Assembly: GCA_029245025.1 (NCBI GenBank)
Contig: JAQWQC010000009.1
Location: 1 to 55,972, forward strand
DNA length: 55,972 bases
Reading direction: 5' to 3'
Source of the DNA: Rhodospirillaceae bacterium
GTDB lineage: Bacteria > Pseudomonadota > Alphaproteobacteria > Rhodospirillales > Rhodospirillaceae
Part shown: positions 34,040 through 43,959 of the stretch, piece after piece
Layout: each line of letters begins with the position of its first letter
How positions within the stretch are numbered: the stretch's first letter is position 1
The notes under the pieces: model-generated
Told to the model about the DNA's origin: nothing
Database searches by the model: none
The model's input: the letters and a program-made list of their open reading frames with translations, nothing else
Made by a program: the position numbers and the translations under genes

Positions 34040-34726
34040 ATGGAATCTATCCCCATTAGTGGTCTCGACTTGGTCGTGGTGATTGTTCTACTGGTCTCCG
34101 CCATCCTCGCTTTCATGCGCGGTTTTGTGCATGAGGTGTTGTCGGTTGCAGCGTGGATTGGGGGCATACTTGCCATCGTTTATGGCGTGCCGGAACTACG
34201 ACATATCGCACGTGGATACATCGCCAATGATCTCATCGCAGACATTGTCACCAGCGTTGTCATTTTTCTTATTGTCCTCGTCGTCTTATCCATCCTCACA
34301 AAGATGTTGTCGAAATCAATTCAGGCCAGCGCGCTCAACAACCTTGATCGGTCGCTTGGTTTTGTCTTCGGATTACTTCGCGGCGCCGTAATTCTTGCAG
34401 CCGCACTGCTGATTCTGGACTGGATTATTGATACCGGCGAACGCCCAGATTGGGTGCGGTCTGCTAAAACCTTGCCCGTAATCGAAGGGACTGCAGATTT
34501 CATGCAATCTCTGGCGCCAGAAAGCTTTATGGCTGCCGAAGATGCTGCTAAAGAAGCCTCCGATACCGCCAAGGACGCTATGGAACTCAAAGAAACCTTT
34601 GATAAGTTGACTCAGCCTCCTCCAGGCAGCGACCCCGACGCGCCCACAACTCCGGACGGCGCCTACGAGCAAGATCAGCGCCGCAGTATGGACCGCCTGT
34701 TTCAAACCAATCAGGATGACAACTAG
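34040..34726 (+). CDS. cvpA: CvpA family membrane protein
   Basis: A 228-residue inner-membrane protein of the CvpA family, with four hydrophobic segments in the first 130 residues (first: DLVVVIVLLVSAILAFMRGFVHEV, then VAAWIGGILAIVYGV, VTSVVIFLIVLVVLSIL and GLLRGAVILAAALLILDW). The C-terminal 90 residues are polar and rich in alanine, aspartate and proline, probably cytoplasmic or disordered. CvpA is linked to colicin V production and bile or envelope stress in enterics, but its molecular role is unclear. It sits 3 nt before purF, the conserved pairing that E. coli also shows. Confidence 0.93.
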   Translation: MESIPISGLDLVVVIVLLVSAILAFMRGFVHEVLSVAAWIGGILAIVYGVPELRHIARGYIANDLIADIVTSVVIFLIVLVVLSILTKMLSKSIQASALNNLDRSLGFVFGLLRGAVILAAALLILDWIIDTGERPDWVRSAKTLPVIEGTADFMQSLAPESFMAAEDAAKEASDTAKDAMELKETFDKLTQPPPGSDPDAPTTPDGAYEQDQRRSMDRLFQTNQDDN

Positions 34727-34729
34727 GGC

Positions 34730-36208
34730 ATGACACCGCCGGACCCCTCGCAGCTCACAACCGACCCACTGGATGGAGATACGTTGCACGAGGAATGCGG
34801 CGTATTTGGCATCTTCGGCGACCCTGACGCCGCGTCTCATACGGCGCTCGGTCTCCATGCGTTACAGCACCGTGGACAGGAGGCTTCTGGCCTCGTCACT
34901 TTTGATGGCGAGCACTACCACAGTCACCGCGGACTTGGGCATGTCTCCGATAACTTTAAGGCAGAAGCTGTCATGGCCCGACTACAGGGCCATATGGCGC
35001 TGGGCCACAACCGCTACTCAACAACGGGCGACACCATTTTAAGGAATGTCCAACCCCTGTTTGCCGACTTTGAATTTGGTGGCTTGGCACTAGGGCACAA
35101 CGGCAATTTGACGAACGCTTTAACTGTGCGTCAGGAGCTCGTGCGCCGCGGGTGCATTTTTCAGTCGACATCCGACACCGAAGTTGTCGTCCACCTTATT
35201 GCCATTAGCCAACAAGCTACGGTGCAAGAGCGTTTCATCGATGCCCTAAGGCAAATTGAGGGGGCATACTCCATGGTCGCCATGACCAACACGGCGCTCT
35301 ATGGCGTTCGTGATCCTCTGGGCGTTCGCCCACTCGTCATTGGCAAGTTGGATAACGCCTACATCCTATGCTCGGAAACCTGTGCCCTTGATATTATTGG
35401 CGCCGAATTCGTCCGGGATGTTGAGCCTGGCGAGATGGTCATCGTCGACAAAGATGGGTTGCGTTCAGTGCGACCTTTTCCCGAAGCTGGCTCTAGGTTC
35501 TGTATTTTTGAATACATCTATTTCGCGCGTCCAGACAGCATCTGTGAAGGATCCAGCGTTTACGAAGTGCGTAAACGTATTGGCGAAGAGCTCGCACGTG
35601 AAAGTCACGTGCCATGCGATGTCGTCGTACCGGTTCCAGATTCCGGCGTACCAGCGGCGCTTGGGTATGCGGCGGAAATCGAAATGCCGTTCGAATACGG
35701 CATCATCCGTAACCATTATGTCGGTCGCACCTTTATTCAACCCACTGATAAAACACGGCACCTTGGCGTGAAACGCAAACACAACATCAATCGGGCACAA
35801 ATCGAAGGCAAGCGGGTTGTCCTCGTTGACGACTCCATCGTCCGGGGCACCACCTCAACTAAGATCGTCGATATGGTCCGCCAAGCCGGCGCTAAGGAAG
35901 TACACTTGCGCATTTCTTCGCCCCCGACTGCCCACCCCTGTTATTTCGGCATCGACACACCGGAAAAAGAACAACTCCTTGCAGCTCAACACGATGTTGA
36001 TGGCATGGCCAAACAGCTCGGGGTTGATAGCCTCGCCTTTATCTCAGTGGATGGACTTTATCGCGCCGTCGGTGAAGCAAAGCGAAACAGCGACACCCCG
36101 CAGTATTGCGATGCCTGTTTCACCGGCGAGTACCCGTCAGCTCTGACAGATCTCAACGCTGAAGCCCTTCCGCATCAATTGTCCCTCCTCACCGAAGGGC
36201 GGGCTTAG
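34730..36208 (+). CDS. purF: Amidophosphoribosyltransferase
   Basis: A 492-residue enzyme for the first committed step of purine synthesis, converting PRPP and glutamine to phosphoribosylamine. The class II glutaminase nucleophile is Cys23 (HEECGVFGIFG), so a 22-residue propeptide is expected to be cleaved as in Bacillus-type PurF. The phosphoribosyltransferase domain carries KRVVLVDDSIVRGTTSTKIV. C-terminal cysteines, including YCDACFTGEYP, resemble those of iron-sulfur-containing PurF proteins. It is 3 nt after cvpA and 5 nt before the SDR gene. Confidence 0.97.
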   Translation: MTPPDPSQLTTDPLDGDTLHEECGVFGIFGDPDAASHTALGLHALQHRGQEASGLVTFDGEHYHSHRGLGHVSDNFKAEAVMARLQGHMALGHNRYSTTGDTILRNVQPLFADFEFGGLALGHNGNLTNALTVRQELVRRGCIFQSTSDTEVVVHLIAISQQATVQERFIDALRQIEGAYSMVAMTNTALYGVRDPLGVRPLVIGKLDNAYILCSETCALDIIGAEFVRDVEPGEMVIVDKDGLRSVRPFPEAGSRFCIFEYIYFARPDSICEGSSVYEVRKRIGEELARESHVPCDVVVPVPDSGVPAALGYAAEIEMPFEYGIIRNHYVGRTFIQPTDKTRHLGVKRKHNINRAQIEGKRVVLVDDSIVRGTTSTKIVDMVRQAGAKEVHLRISSPPTAHPCYFGIDTPEKEQLLAAQHDVDGMAKQLGVDSLAFISVDGLYRAVGEAKRNSDTPQYCDACFTGEYPSALTDLNAEALPHQLSLLTEGRA

Positions 36209-36213
36209 TCCTT

Positions 36214-36939
36214 ATGGTCGGTCCTGCTGGCGACCGGCTTGCCGGACGCATCGCTCTTGTAACCGGTGCCTCTAAAGGAATCGGCCGAGCTGTAGCCAAA
36301 CGCTTCGCCAGTGAAGGCGCGACTGTCGTCGCCATCGCGCGGAGCAAAGATGAATTGCTTTCGCTAGACGATGAAATTATGGAAGCGACAGGACAAAGCG
36401 CGGTTCTCGTAGATGAGGATCTCACCGCCTTCGACAAGATTGATCAAGTTGGGGAAGCGCTATTCAAACGGTATGGAAAATTAGATGTAGTAGTCGGCGC
36501 GGCGGCGACCTTGGGACAACTTTCTCCGGTAGGACACATTCCGCCAAAGTTTTGGGATCAAGTATTCAACCTCAATGTCACGGCGAACTGGCGACTCCTT
36601 CGCAGCGTTGATCCCCTGTTGCGACAGTCAGACGCGGGCCGCGCTATATTTGTGACATGCAGCCAGGGGTCACTCCCCGCACCCTATTGGGGAGCCTATG
36701 GCGCATCGAAGGCTGCCCTTGATCAATTGGTCCGCATTTATGCAGCCGAAATGACCGAGTCCAAAGTGTGCGCCAATCTGATTGACCCTGGCCCGGTTCG
36801 TTCCGCCCTTCGCCTCAAAGCTTTTCCAGGCGAGGATCAAAACATGCTGCGCGCTCCAGAAGATGTAACCACCGCCTTTGTTGACCTGGCCGATCCAGCG
36901 CATGACAAAACAGGAGAACGGGTTACCATCGCCGATTAG
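36214..36939 (+). CDS. Short-chain dehydrogenase/reductase
   Basis: A 241-residue classical SDR-fold oxidoreductase. The cofactor motif is TGASKGIGRAVA near residue 17; the usual NNAG is replaced by VGAAATLG, and the catalytic Tyr and Lys lie in YGASKAALD after the serine in VTCSQGS. NNAG substitution occurs in a subset of SDRs and does not by itself imply inactivity. The substrate is unknown. The gene is 5 nt after purF and 14 nt before the amidohydrolase; a purF-SDR neighbourhood recurs in Rhodospirillales. Confidence 0.9.
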   Translation: MVGPAGDRLAGRIALVTGASKGIGRAVAKRFASEGATVVAIARSKDELLSLDDEIMEATGQSAVLVDEDLTAFDKIDQVGEALFKRYGKLDVVVGAAATLGQLSPVGHIPPKFWDQVFNLNVTANWRLLRSVDPLLRQSDAGRAIFVTCSQGSLPAPYWGAYGASKAALDQLVRIYAAEMTESKVCANLIDPGPVRSALRLKAFPGEDQNMLRAPEDVTTAFVDLADPAHDKTGERVTIAD

Positions 36940-36953
36940 GTTTCGGAGGTCCT

Positions 36954-38654
36954 ATGCCCTACATGCGATTACTCGCCTTTTTTGCAGCTCTATTTGCGCC
37001 GACTATCTCGATCGCTAACAGCCAGCCGGACACGGTGTTGATCAATGGCGCCGTCATCACCCTCACGGGCCCGAACAACGATTCCGTGTCTGAAGCATTG
37101 GCCATCTCTGGAGATCGAATCTCTGCTGTCGGCACCACCGCCGAATTGTCAGCACTAGCTGGTCCGGACACGACGATCATCGATTTAGACGGAAAAGCTC
37201 TTCTCCCCGGATTTATCGATGCTCATGGTCATTTCCCAAGTTCAGGATTGATCGAACAACATTTTGTTGACCTCAACAGCCCACCGATCGGCGACATAAC
37301 CACCATTGATGAAATGATTCGCGCGCTCGCCGCTAAGGCCGCAAACACACCCGCTGGCGAATGGATTCAAGGCCGCGGCTATGACGACACCTTGGTCGCA
37401 GAGATGCGGCACCCGACGCGTTGGGATTTAGACCAAGTGTCGAAGGTACACCCAATCTACATTGGCCATATATCTGGGCACTTGAGTGTCGCCAATAGCC
37501 TAGCGCTAGAGTTGGCCAGACTCACCAAAGACACACCTCAACCCTTCGGTGGAAAAATCCGCATAGACGAGGCGACGGGTGAACCCAATGGCGTACTCGA
37601 GGAGCCTCCCGCCATGGGAAAGGTTGGTGAACTCCTTCCGCAGTTCTCTGAAAAGGACATGATTGACGCCATCGCCGCAGCAGCCAAAGGATATGCTGCC
37701 GTCGGTGTAACCACCGCCCAGCAAGGAGCAACAGGACCAAACGGCGCTGATGTCTTTGTCAAAGCATTCAACCAAGGCGTTCTTCCCATTCGGGTGCACG
37801 TCTGGCCGGTCTTGCAAGCCATGGTCGCCTTGGTCGAAAATGGCGGCGCTCTAGAACAGCCAGACACGAACGGTATGGTCACCCTCCGTGCTATCAAAGG
37901 GTTCGCAGACGGTTCCATTCAGGGCTACACCGGATATCTCAGCCAGCCCTATCACAGCCATAACCATAATGATCCACGATATCGCGGATATCCGCGCATG
38001 GATCGGGAGGCACTCGCCAAGCAAATCGCAACTGTTCACGACGCAGGATATCAAATAGCCATCCACGGTAACGGCGATGCCGCAATTGATGACGTACTTT
38101 ACGCCTTTGAACAGGCCACCAAAGCCAACCCGCGCGCTGACACGCGGCACATCGTGATCCACGCTCAGATGGCTCGGGAAGATCAATTGGATCGCATGGC
38201 TGCCGCTAGAATCATCCCCTCATTTTTCAATCTTCACACCTACTACTGGGGCGACCGTCACTGGAACATTTTTATGGGGCCCGAACGTGCCGCCCAAATG
38301 AGCCCAACAGCCTCGGCAGTGAAACGCAGCATGGCTTTCACCTTACACGCAGACACACCCGTGGTTCCGATGGAGCCCATGCGAATCGTTTGGTCAGCTG
38401 TGAACCGACTATCTTCTGGTGGACGTGTGATCGGAGCCAGCCAGCGCATATCGGTGATTGAAGCTCTAAAAGGCATCACCACCTACGCCGCCTATCAGGC
38501 ATTTGAAGAACAAGACAAAGGCACGCTTGAACCGGGAAAACTTGCTGACTTGGTCGTGCTAGAACAGAATCCACTGACCGCGCCAGCGCAGGACTTGGCC
38601 AACATTCAGGTCGTTAGAACCATCGTCGGTGGGCAAACGGTTTTTGAACGCTAG
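36954..38654 (+). CDS. Exported amidohydrolase (YtcJ-like)
   Basis: A 566-residue metal-dependent hydrolase of the amidohydrolase superfamily, YtcJ-like/amidohydrolase_3 type. An N-terminal signal peptide ([18 protein letters not shown], cleavage near residue 22) suggests the periplasm. The metal-binding H91 and H93 lie in FIDAHGHF; later conserved histidines are visible in [12 protein letters not shown] and HIVIHAQM, and a carboxylate in FTLHADTPV. Natural substrates of this group are mostly unknown; some hydrolyse amides or formamides. It is the last gene of the plus-strand run and its stop overlaps the der stop by 4 nt. Confidence 0.9.
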   Translation: MPYMRLLAFFAALFAPTISIANSQPDTVLINGAVITLTGPNNDSVSEALAISGDRISAVGTTAELSALAGPDTTIIDLDGKALLPGFIDAHGHFPSSGLIEQHFVDLNSPPIGDITTIDEMIRALAAKAANTPAGEWIQGRGYDDTLVAEMRHPTRWDLDQVSKVHPIYIGHISGHLSVANSLALELARLTKDTPQPFGGKIRIDEATGEPNGVLEEPPAMGKVGELLPQFSEKDMIDAIAAAAKGYAAVGVTTAQQGATGPNGADVFVKAFNQGVLPIRVHVWPVLQAMVALVENGGALEQPDTNGMVTLRAIKGFADGSIQGYTGYLSQPYHSHNHNDPRYRGYPRMDREALAKQIATVHDAGYQIAIHGNGDAAIDDVLYAFEQATKANPRADTRHIVIHAQMAREDQLDRMAAARIIPSFFNLHTYYWGDRHWNIFMGPERAAQMSPTASAVKRSMAFTLHADTPVVPMEPMRIVWSAVNRLSSGGRVIGASQRISVIEALKGITTYAAYQAFEEQDKGTLEPGKLADLVVLEQNPLTAPAQDLANIQVVRTIVGGQTVFER

Positions 38655-40078
38655 TCTTTTGGCGCGTAGGGGTTGTCGGGTTTGCGCACATGAAGGCGCA
38701 ACGGCACACCATCGAACCCAAACGTGTCGCGCAGATCATTCATCAAATAACGATGATAACTGGTCGGCAGATCGACGGGGCGAGACGTAAACATAATGAA
38801 AGTAGGCGGCCGCGCCTTTGCTTGAGTGATGTAGCGCAACTTAATCCTGCGCTTCTGCTTAGAAAGAGGCGGTGGGTGTTTTTGGGTAACATCTTCAAGC
38901 CACTGATTAAGAGCTGCCGTCGGTAACCGCGTGTTCCAAATCTCCCGCGTCTTAAACACGGTTTTCATTAATTCCGACACACGGCTTCCCGTCTTCGCCG
39001 AAATCGTAATGGTCGGAACACCGCGCACCTGGGTTAGCGATTTTTCTAGTTTTTCCTTTAGTTGAAGCAGTGATTCCTTGCGGTCTGTTGCAACATCCCA
39101 CTTGTTCACCGCAATGACCAAAGCCCGCCCTTCTTCAATGACGCGTGCCGCGATGGTGAGATCCTGTTTGTCCAGAATGGCATCGGCGTCGAGCACCAAC
39201 ACGACAACTTCTGCAAGGTCCACAGCCCGCAAGGTATCAAGTGCCGAAAGCTTCTCAACAGCATCATTCACTTTGGCTTTCTTTCTCAACCCGGCTGTAT
39301 CAACCAGGCGAACCCGACGCCCTTCGTATTCCCAATCAATAGGAACAGCATCCCGTGTTACACCAGGTTCTGGTCCAGTAAGAACACGGTCCTCTCCCAG
39401 CAATCGATTGACCAATGTCGACTTCCCGGTGTTGGGCCTGCCGACGATTGCAAGCTGCAAAGGTCGTTCTGGATCTTCATGCCCCTCTTCGTCTTCGCCG
39501 TCACCTTCCCCAACCACCTCATCGTCGAACCTAGGGGAGTCGGTCTCGTCCACATGATCTATAACTTCATCTACGGAATCCGTCGGCTGGTCGAAGGGTA
39601 ACAGCGCGTCATACAGTTCGCTCAACCCCTGGCCATGTTCTGCAGATAAGGCGATCGGCTCACCCAACCCTAAGCTAAAGGCCTCATACAAACCCGCTTG
39701 AGCCGCCTGACCTTCGCACTTGTTTGCAGCCAATATTATTGGGGTCGAGCCGCGGCGCAGCACGTCTACAAAGTGCTCGTCGATGGGGGTCACCCCGGCG
39801 CGCGCGTCAATCACCATTAGGGCGACGTCGGCCTCAGCGACAGCGCGTTCGGTTTGCTCGCGCATGCGACCTTCAAGAGTTCCAGTATCACTGTCTTCTA
39901 GACCAGCGGTATCGATAACTTGAAAGGTCAAATCTGCAAGATGACCTTCGCCTTGCCGTCGGTCGCGGGTCACCCCAGGCCGGTCATGCACCAACGCCAA
40001 CCGACGTCCGACGAGCCGATTGAACAGGGTGGACTTACCCACGTTAGGGCGTCCAACAATAGCGAGCGTGAAAGACAT
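38651..40078 (-). CDS. der: Ribosome biogenesis GTPase Der (EngA)
   Basis: A 475-residue protein with two tandem GTPase domains: [10 protein letters not shown] at residues 8-17 with DRPGVTRDR, and a second [10 protein letters not shown] with EPGVTRDAV, each with an NKXD motif (NKCE-like AANKCEGQ, and VNKWD), followed by the C-terminal KH-like domain ending in [17 protein letters not shown]. It acts in 50S subunit maturation. An unusually acidic linker of about 35 residues, rich in D, E and G, joins the two GTPase domains. It follows bamB by 24 nt in a yfgM-bamB-der cluster that E. coli also has. Confidence 0.96.
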   Translation of the reverse strand: MSFTLAIVGRPNVGKSTLFNRLVGRRLALVHDRPGVTRDRRQGEGHLADLTFQVIDTAGLEDSDTGTLEGRMREQTERAVAEADVALMVIDARAGVTPIDEHFVDVLRRGSTPIILAANKCEGQAAQAGLYEAFSLGLGEPIALSAEHGQGLSELYDALLPFDQPTDSVDEVIDHVDETDSPRFDDEVVGEGDGEDEEGHEDPERPLQLAIVGRPNTGKSTLVNRLLGEDRVLTGPEPGVTRDAVPIDWEYEGRRVRLVDTAGLRKKAKVNDAVEKLSALDTLRAVDLAEVVVLVLDADAILDKQDLTIAARVIEEGRALVIAVNKWDVATDRKESLLQLKEKLEKSLTQVRGVPTITISAKTGSRVSELMKTVFKTREIWNTRLPTAALNQWLEDVTQKHPPPLSKQKRRIKLRYITQAKARPPTFIMFTSRPVDLPTSYHRYLMNDLRDTFGFDGVPLRLHVRKPDNPYAPKD

Positions 40079-40102
40079 GGGGGCAGAGGCCCTAGCAATC
40101 CG

Positions 40103-41461
40103 TTAGCGATACGCGAGAAGCGTACCGTCGTCGTCATAGACATACATTGTCGAGTTAGCGAACACCGGAGAAATAGTCACTGGCGCCCTAAGCTCTATGT
40201 CGCCTAGGACGCTCCCGCTGTAAGGCGATAACGCCAACGCTTCTTCATTGGAGCTAAATACAATCAACCGGTCGCTGGCAATTGAAGGCCCGGTCCAAAT
40301 GATCCGATCTTCTTGATTGTCAGAATCTTCAAACCGGCGCAACTGGGTGACCCACATGATTTGCCCTGTGCGCACATCAACACAAACCACCTCAGAATCG
40401 ATGGTTGTGGCATACAAGAAATCACCGGCAATCCATGGCTGATAGACACCCGGGACGGGCACGTCCCAAACCCGTTGACCAGTCCGCAGATCAATCGACA
40501 CCAAAATTCCTGAGTGGCCTACGGCGTAGACACGGCCGCGGTCAATCACTGGCCGGCCCCGAATATCAGTCAGGCTCGCGGCCGCTTCCGTACGCCGTAC
40601 GGCGATGACAGAGTCACTCCATAGTACTGACCCATTGTCCACACGCAGGGCGGCGATCTCACCATTTGTGAAAGGCGCAATGACCACACCCCCGTCAACC
40701 GCAGGGCTACCGCCGCCAAGCAAAATTGTTTGCGAACTCACACCGGAGTAGGTCCACAGGCGCTCACCTGTCCGCGCCGATAGGGCGAAGACCTGATTAT
40801 CAACGGTAGTCACGAACACGCGCCCACCATTTACTGACGGCGCTGACCGAATAGGTGCTTCAACTTTGCCGCGCCAGACGGTACGGCCGGACTGAGCATT
40901 CAGGGCGACGACTTCAGCGAAGCCAGTTGTTGCAAAGACCAATCCTCCTTCATGGGCCAAGCCGCCGCCAAGAAAATGAGCATCTTCCTCATCCTTGGAC
41001 ACCAGTTCCCGGCGCCACAGACGGTCACCATTGTTGGCGTTGAACGCTGCAACAAACGACTTCGCATCAAGGACAAACACGCGCCCATCTGCGACCACAG
41101 GTTCGCCCAGGGTGCGATTGCGCTCTCCCGATCCCGAACCGGCATTTGCGCGCCACACCACGCGGGGCGCGGCTCCAATAACCATGTGATGCATAGCATG
41201 ATGAGATAACCCACCAGCTTGACTCCAGGTCGTCGTGTCTTCAGGCGCCGGCAAAACGATTTGCGTGTCGACAGCATTGAGGTTAGGCCTCAGAGCACGT
41301 TCGAGAGCCAAAACCGAAATGCGTGTGCCGGGAAGAATTTCATCGTCCTCTCCACCATCGAAAGGATTAAGGTCGCTACACGCAGAAAGCAAAACAGCGG
41401 ATAGCACCCCCACCACAAGGAACGAATACGATCGATTGAAACGTGAATGCTGCATCGTCAT
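40103..41461 (-). CDS. bamB: Outer membrane protein assembly factor BamB-like lipoprotein
   Basis: A 452-residue PQQ-type beta-propeller lipoprotein. The signal peptide ends in a lipobox (LLSAC, lipidated Cys28 from the ATG at 41461), followed by repeated blades with AFNANNGDRLWR, ALNAQSGRTVWR and ALSARTGERLWT. BamB assists the BAM complex in inserting outer-membrane proteins. The start at 41461 gives a standard signal peptide; a GTG at 41536 would put a long charged stretch first and overlap the upstream gene. Its position between the TPR gene (19 nt upstream) and der supports the assignment. Confidence 0.9.
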   Translation of the reverse strand: MTMQHSRFNRSYSFLVVGVLSAVLLSACSDLNPFDGGEDDEILPGTRISVLALERALRPNLNAVDTQIVLPAPEDTTTWSQAGGLSHHAMHHMVIGAAPRVVWRANAGSGSGERNRTLGEPVVADGRVFVLDAKSFVAAFNANNGDRLWRRELVSKDEEDAHFLGGGLAHEGGLVFATTGFAEVVALNAQSGRTVWRGKVEAPIRSAPSVNGGRVFVTTVDNQVFALSARTGERLWTYSGVSSQTILLGGGSPAVDGGVVIAPFTNGEIAALRVDNGSVLWSDSVIAVRRTEAAASLTDIRGRPVIDRGRVYAVGHSGILVSIDLRTGQRVWDVPVPGVYQPWIAGDFLYATTIDSEVVCVDVRTGQIMWVTQLRRFEDSDNQEDRIIWTGPSIASDRLIVFSSNEEALALSPYSGSVLGDIELRAPVTISPVFANSTMYVYDDDGTLLAYR

Positions 41462-41480
41462 CGCTAAGGCCGATCGTCGC

Positions 41481-42311
41481 TTATGGCGTTCCCGCCGGTT
41501 TATCGGAGTCAATGATGGTCTCGTCCAATTCACCACTGTCAGTTACTGGGCTAGTAACAGTGCGCGAGGGAACTGATCCAACGGGACTATTGTAGACGGC
41601 AGACAATTCACTGGCGCGATTCTTAATGGCAGCCGGTGTGTTCGCATCATCAACAAGTTGGTCCAGGATCGCGCGGGCACCTTCTATATCTCCACGGCTT
41701 GCGGACAGTAGCGCCATCAACTCTAATGCGGAGAAACTATATGCATTACTAGGATCGGTCAGGGGCTCGATGGCTTCTTCCAACACCATAGGGTCTTCCG
41801 TATCCAAACCATGAATGCCCCATAGCAGGGTTGCGAGATCACTAAACACATACGCGATGCTCGCGTCATTGCTCAGCGTCCGATATATCGAGATCGCATC
41901 CCGCGCATTACCCTGCTCTAAGAGAATTCCAGCGCGCTGTAGGTCAGCCAATGCACCGTAGGGACCGCCCTGGTCGACAATTGCTGACAATTCAGACAAC
42001 GCCGCCTCATTGTTACCATCAGCTAACTGTTCTGTAGCTCGAGCAAAAGTATCCGCCTGCTGCGCCAAACGTTCGGTCTCTAATCCTTGCCAATACTGAA
42101 ACGCGGCAACGCCAAACACGAGCCCGGCCATCGCGCCATAAACCCAGACTTTATTACGGTTCCATATCTTTTGAATCTGTTCATCACGGAGCTCGGACTC
42201 GACCTCCGTCATGAACGCGTCAACGGCACCTTCATTTTCATCTTCAGGTGACGGCTTAGACTCTTTTTTAGATTTGGCTGCCTTTTGGCCGACAACCTTT
42301 TTCTTGGTCAC
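41481..42311 (-). CDS. YfgM-like tetratricopeptide membrane protein
   Basis: A roughly 276-residue inner-membrane protein. It has a lysine-rich cytoplasmic start (TKKKVVGQKAAKSKKESKP), an acidic stretch, a single membrane span (VWVYGAMAGLVFGVAAF) and a periplasmic helical TPR domain with ALADLQRAGILLEQGNARDAISIYR. E. coli YfgM links the Sec translocon and periplasmic chaperones; the arrangement yfgM-bamB-der is shared. The GTG at 42311 is preferred because GAGGA lies 8 nt before it; an ATG at 42326 without a ribosome site and longer frames to 42539 are alternatives. The C-terminus after the TPRs is low complexity. Confidence 0.83.
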   Translation of the reverse strand: MTKKKVVGQKAAKSKKESKPSPEDENEGAVDAFMTEVESELRDEQIQKIWNRNKVWVYGAMAGLVFGVAAFQYWQGLETERLAQQADTFARATEQLADGNNEAALSELSAIVDQGGPYGALADLQRAGILLEQGNARDAISIYRTLSNDASIAYVFSDLATLLWGIHGLDTEDPMVLEEAIEPLTDPSNAYSFSALELMALLSASRGDIEGARAILDQLVDDANTPAAIKNRASELSAVYNSPVGSVPSRTVTSPVTDSGELDETIIDSDKPAGTP

Positions 42312-42556
42312 AGGATGGATCCTCATCAGTCTGGTCCGGACACCGGACGACCGGGGGCAAAAGTGGACGAATCGGCGCGTACCATACCCATGCGGCCGCA
42401 GTGTTGCAATTCGGGATATCAGGCCAGAATTTGACGAAATATCTGGAGATTCAGCATTTGTTAGAGGGTCAGGCCAAAACTCATATTGACTCCCCTTATC
42501 CACCGTAATTTCAGAGAGCGACGGACCATCTGAAATCAACCCACGGAGAGTCTTTC

Positions 42557-42816
42557 ATGGCTCGAGTCTCACTGATTCTGGCCCTAATGGCTCTTTTAAC
42601 CGCGTGCGGCGCGACTAGTGATCGCATGCTGCGTCAATCCGCAAGCTAAGAGTGCGGCGGTAGAGGGGGGTGATCAGCGGTATGCTCTGTTCAGACAGCG
42701 GCCTACCTGTGAGCCAGCGCAGCCGCTATTGCTATGAACCAGTCGGCGACATCAACTGCTTGGATCGCCCAGATCCAGACCGTCAAAACGCACCCGTGGG
42801 CTCCGCCGGATACTAA
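42557..42816 (+). pseudogene. Small lipoprotein gene, apparently broken
   Basis: An ATG at 42557 begins a 30-residue product that is a clean lipoprotein signal: hydrophobic VSLILALMALL then LTAC with lipidated Cys17, and a stop at 42647-42649. In another frame, 42682-42816 encodes 44 codons with YCYEPVGDINCLDRPDPDR, ending in GSAGY. This resembles the C-terminal half of small alphaproteobacterial lipoproteins that have a CY-x5-DC pattern. The two parts are in frames that differ by two and are separated by stops, so the gene looks frameshifted or decayed. Two independent short genes remain possible. Confidence 0.4.
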
Positions 42817-42931
42817 ACTGGCCTCTTATTCAGAAATCGCGCTGTTTAGCCACTTATCGCCGTCTTGCGGGACCTCGTAATCAATGAAAAGATATGAATC
42901 TCGTCAGTGATTTGAAGGGGCTTACCGGCCA

Positions 42932-43288
42932 GTGAATCAATTGGTACGGATTTCCGACTATCGGCGCAAAGGGTCAGCCCTTCACTTTACTCGTTCAGAA
43001 CTAACACAACTCCTTGCTGTCTATTCGTCTCGCGTGATCACCGGCGAATGGCGCGACTACGCCATCGGCGCCACTCCAGCATTTGCGCGCTTCTGCATCT
43101 ATCGCAGCAGTCGGGAAGAGCCTCTGTTCACGGTCACCAAATTAGCCACGGAGGGCAAGGCCCGCAGTTCATTAGCTCGCAAAGGCAAATATGTGGTGAG
43201 CACCCGCCACCGCACCTTGCGGCAAAGCAACTCTCTGCTCAACGCACTAGAGATCTTTAGATCTGAACTAAAACTGGTGCCTCACTAG
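42932..43288 (+). CDS. DUF2794 family protein
   Basis: A 118-residue protein of the DUF2794 family, found mainly in Alphaproteobacteria. The typical segments are present: SALHFTRSELTQLLAVYSSRVITGEWRDYAI and FCIYRSSREEPLFTVTK. It is basic, soluble, and ends with a helix EIFRSEL. Function is unknown. The start is a GTG at 42932. It lies after the broken lipoprotein gene with no close partner on the same strand. Confidence 0.9.
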   Translation: MNQLVRISDYRRKGSALHFTRSELTQLLAVYSSRVITGEWRDYAIGATPAFARFCIYRSSREEPLFTVTKLATEGKARSSLARKGKYVVSTRHRTLRQSNSLLNALEIFRSELKLVPH

Positions 43289-43346
43289 GATTTTAGCTCG
43301 CTATGCTATGGCCTTGTTTTGTAATCAGAGAACCAAATTATCCCGC

Positions 43347-43380
43347 TATGCAGCATAAGCATTGCTGTTATGCAGCATTA
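43347..43380. repeat. Pair of direct repeats spaced 22 bp
   Basis: TATGCAGCATAA at 43347-43358 and TATGCAGCATTA at 43369-43380 match at 11 of 12 positions and start 22 bp apart, two turns of the helix. They lie about 100 nt upstream of the small gene at 43477, before an AT-rich stretch likely to hold its promoter. This is the arrangement expected of an operator for a dimeric regulator; the regulator is not known. Confidence 0.5.
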
Positions 43381-43476
43381 TCCATTTATTTCATAATAAA
43401 GTAATATTATTTCGCACATATATCGCGATGTAGGTCGGTACCCGTTGCACCGGCAAAGCGATAAAGGAGGAATGGT

Positions 43477-43575
43477 ATGGAACGCTTAACCAATTATCTG
43501 CACGTCACTGTCGTAATTTCGACCGTGCTGTCGACGGGCGTTATCTTTGCGTCCAGCGCTCGAGTCCTCTTCTAG
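43477..43575 (+). CDS. 32-residue small membrane peptide with a strong ribosome binding site
   Basis: A tiny gene: ATG at 43477, TAG at 43573-43575. It is preceded by AAAGGAGG ending 7 nt before the ATG, close to the ideal anti-SD match and one of the strongest sites in the window. The product has one hydrophobic segment (YLHVTVVISTVLSTGVIFA) flanked by polar ends, so a single-span membrane or secreted peptide is likely. The family is not recognised. It follows DUF2794 by about 190 nt and has an AT-rich upstream region with repeats. Confidence 0.5.
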   Translation: MERLTNYLHVTVVISTVLSTGVIFASSARVLF

Positions 43576-43959
43576 GGGCAGTGCACTGCGCATAGGCCAA
43601 CCGGCTACCGCCGGCTGAGGCTTGCTCCTGATCCTTGGACTATTCGTCCTCGTACTCCTCGTCTGCCACGAGGTCAGCATCTAGATCGGGAGCGAGCCTA
43701 TCGCTCGCCTCAGCCACTCCATCCTGTAAAGCACTATTGGTGGGTATAGGGATCGACTTTTAGTGGGCCAGCGACCTCGCGCTATACGGCACTATAAACA
43801 ACCAGGTCTTAGCCGCAGAGTCTTCTTGTTCGCCGCGCGATCTGTGACCATTTCACCGGCATGCGAAAACTAAGCCCCGATTCCACTTACTGCGCCGGTG
43901 ACCGTTCACTGATTCCATACCGACGCGACTTAACAAGCCCAGTTGGATACGCCACAAAG
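43576..43959. other. Region without a supported gene
   Basis: Between the 32-residue gene and the methyltransferase stop I see no convincing gene. A minus-strand frame from about 43756 to 43642 reads as an acidic peptide ending ADEEYEDE and has a GTG but no ATG; it is short and unproven. GC-rich inverted stretches such as CCGGCTaccgCCGGCTG near 43600 are present. Confidence 0.4.

Noticed and set aside
43642-43756. Minus-strand acidic frame ending ADEEYEDE
   Set aside because: It looks protein-like, but it is very short, has only a GTG as possible start and no upstream signal. Retained only as a remark in the empty region.
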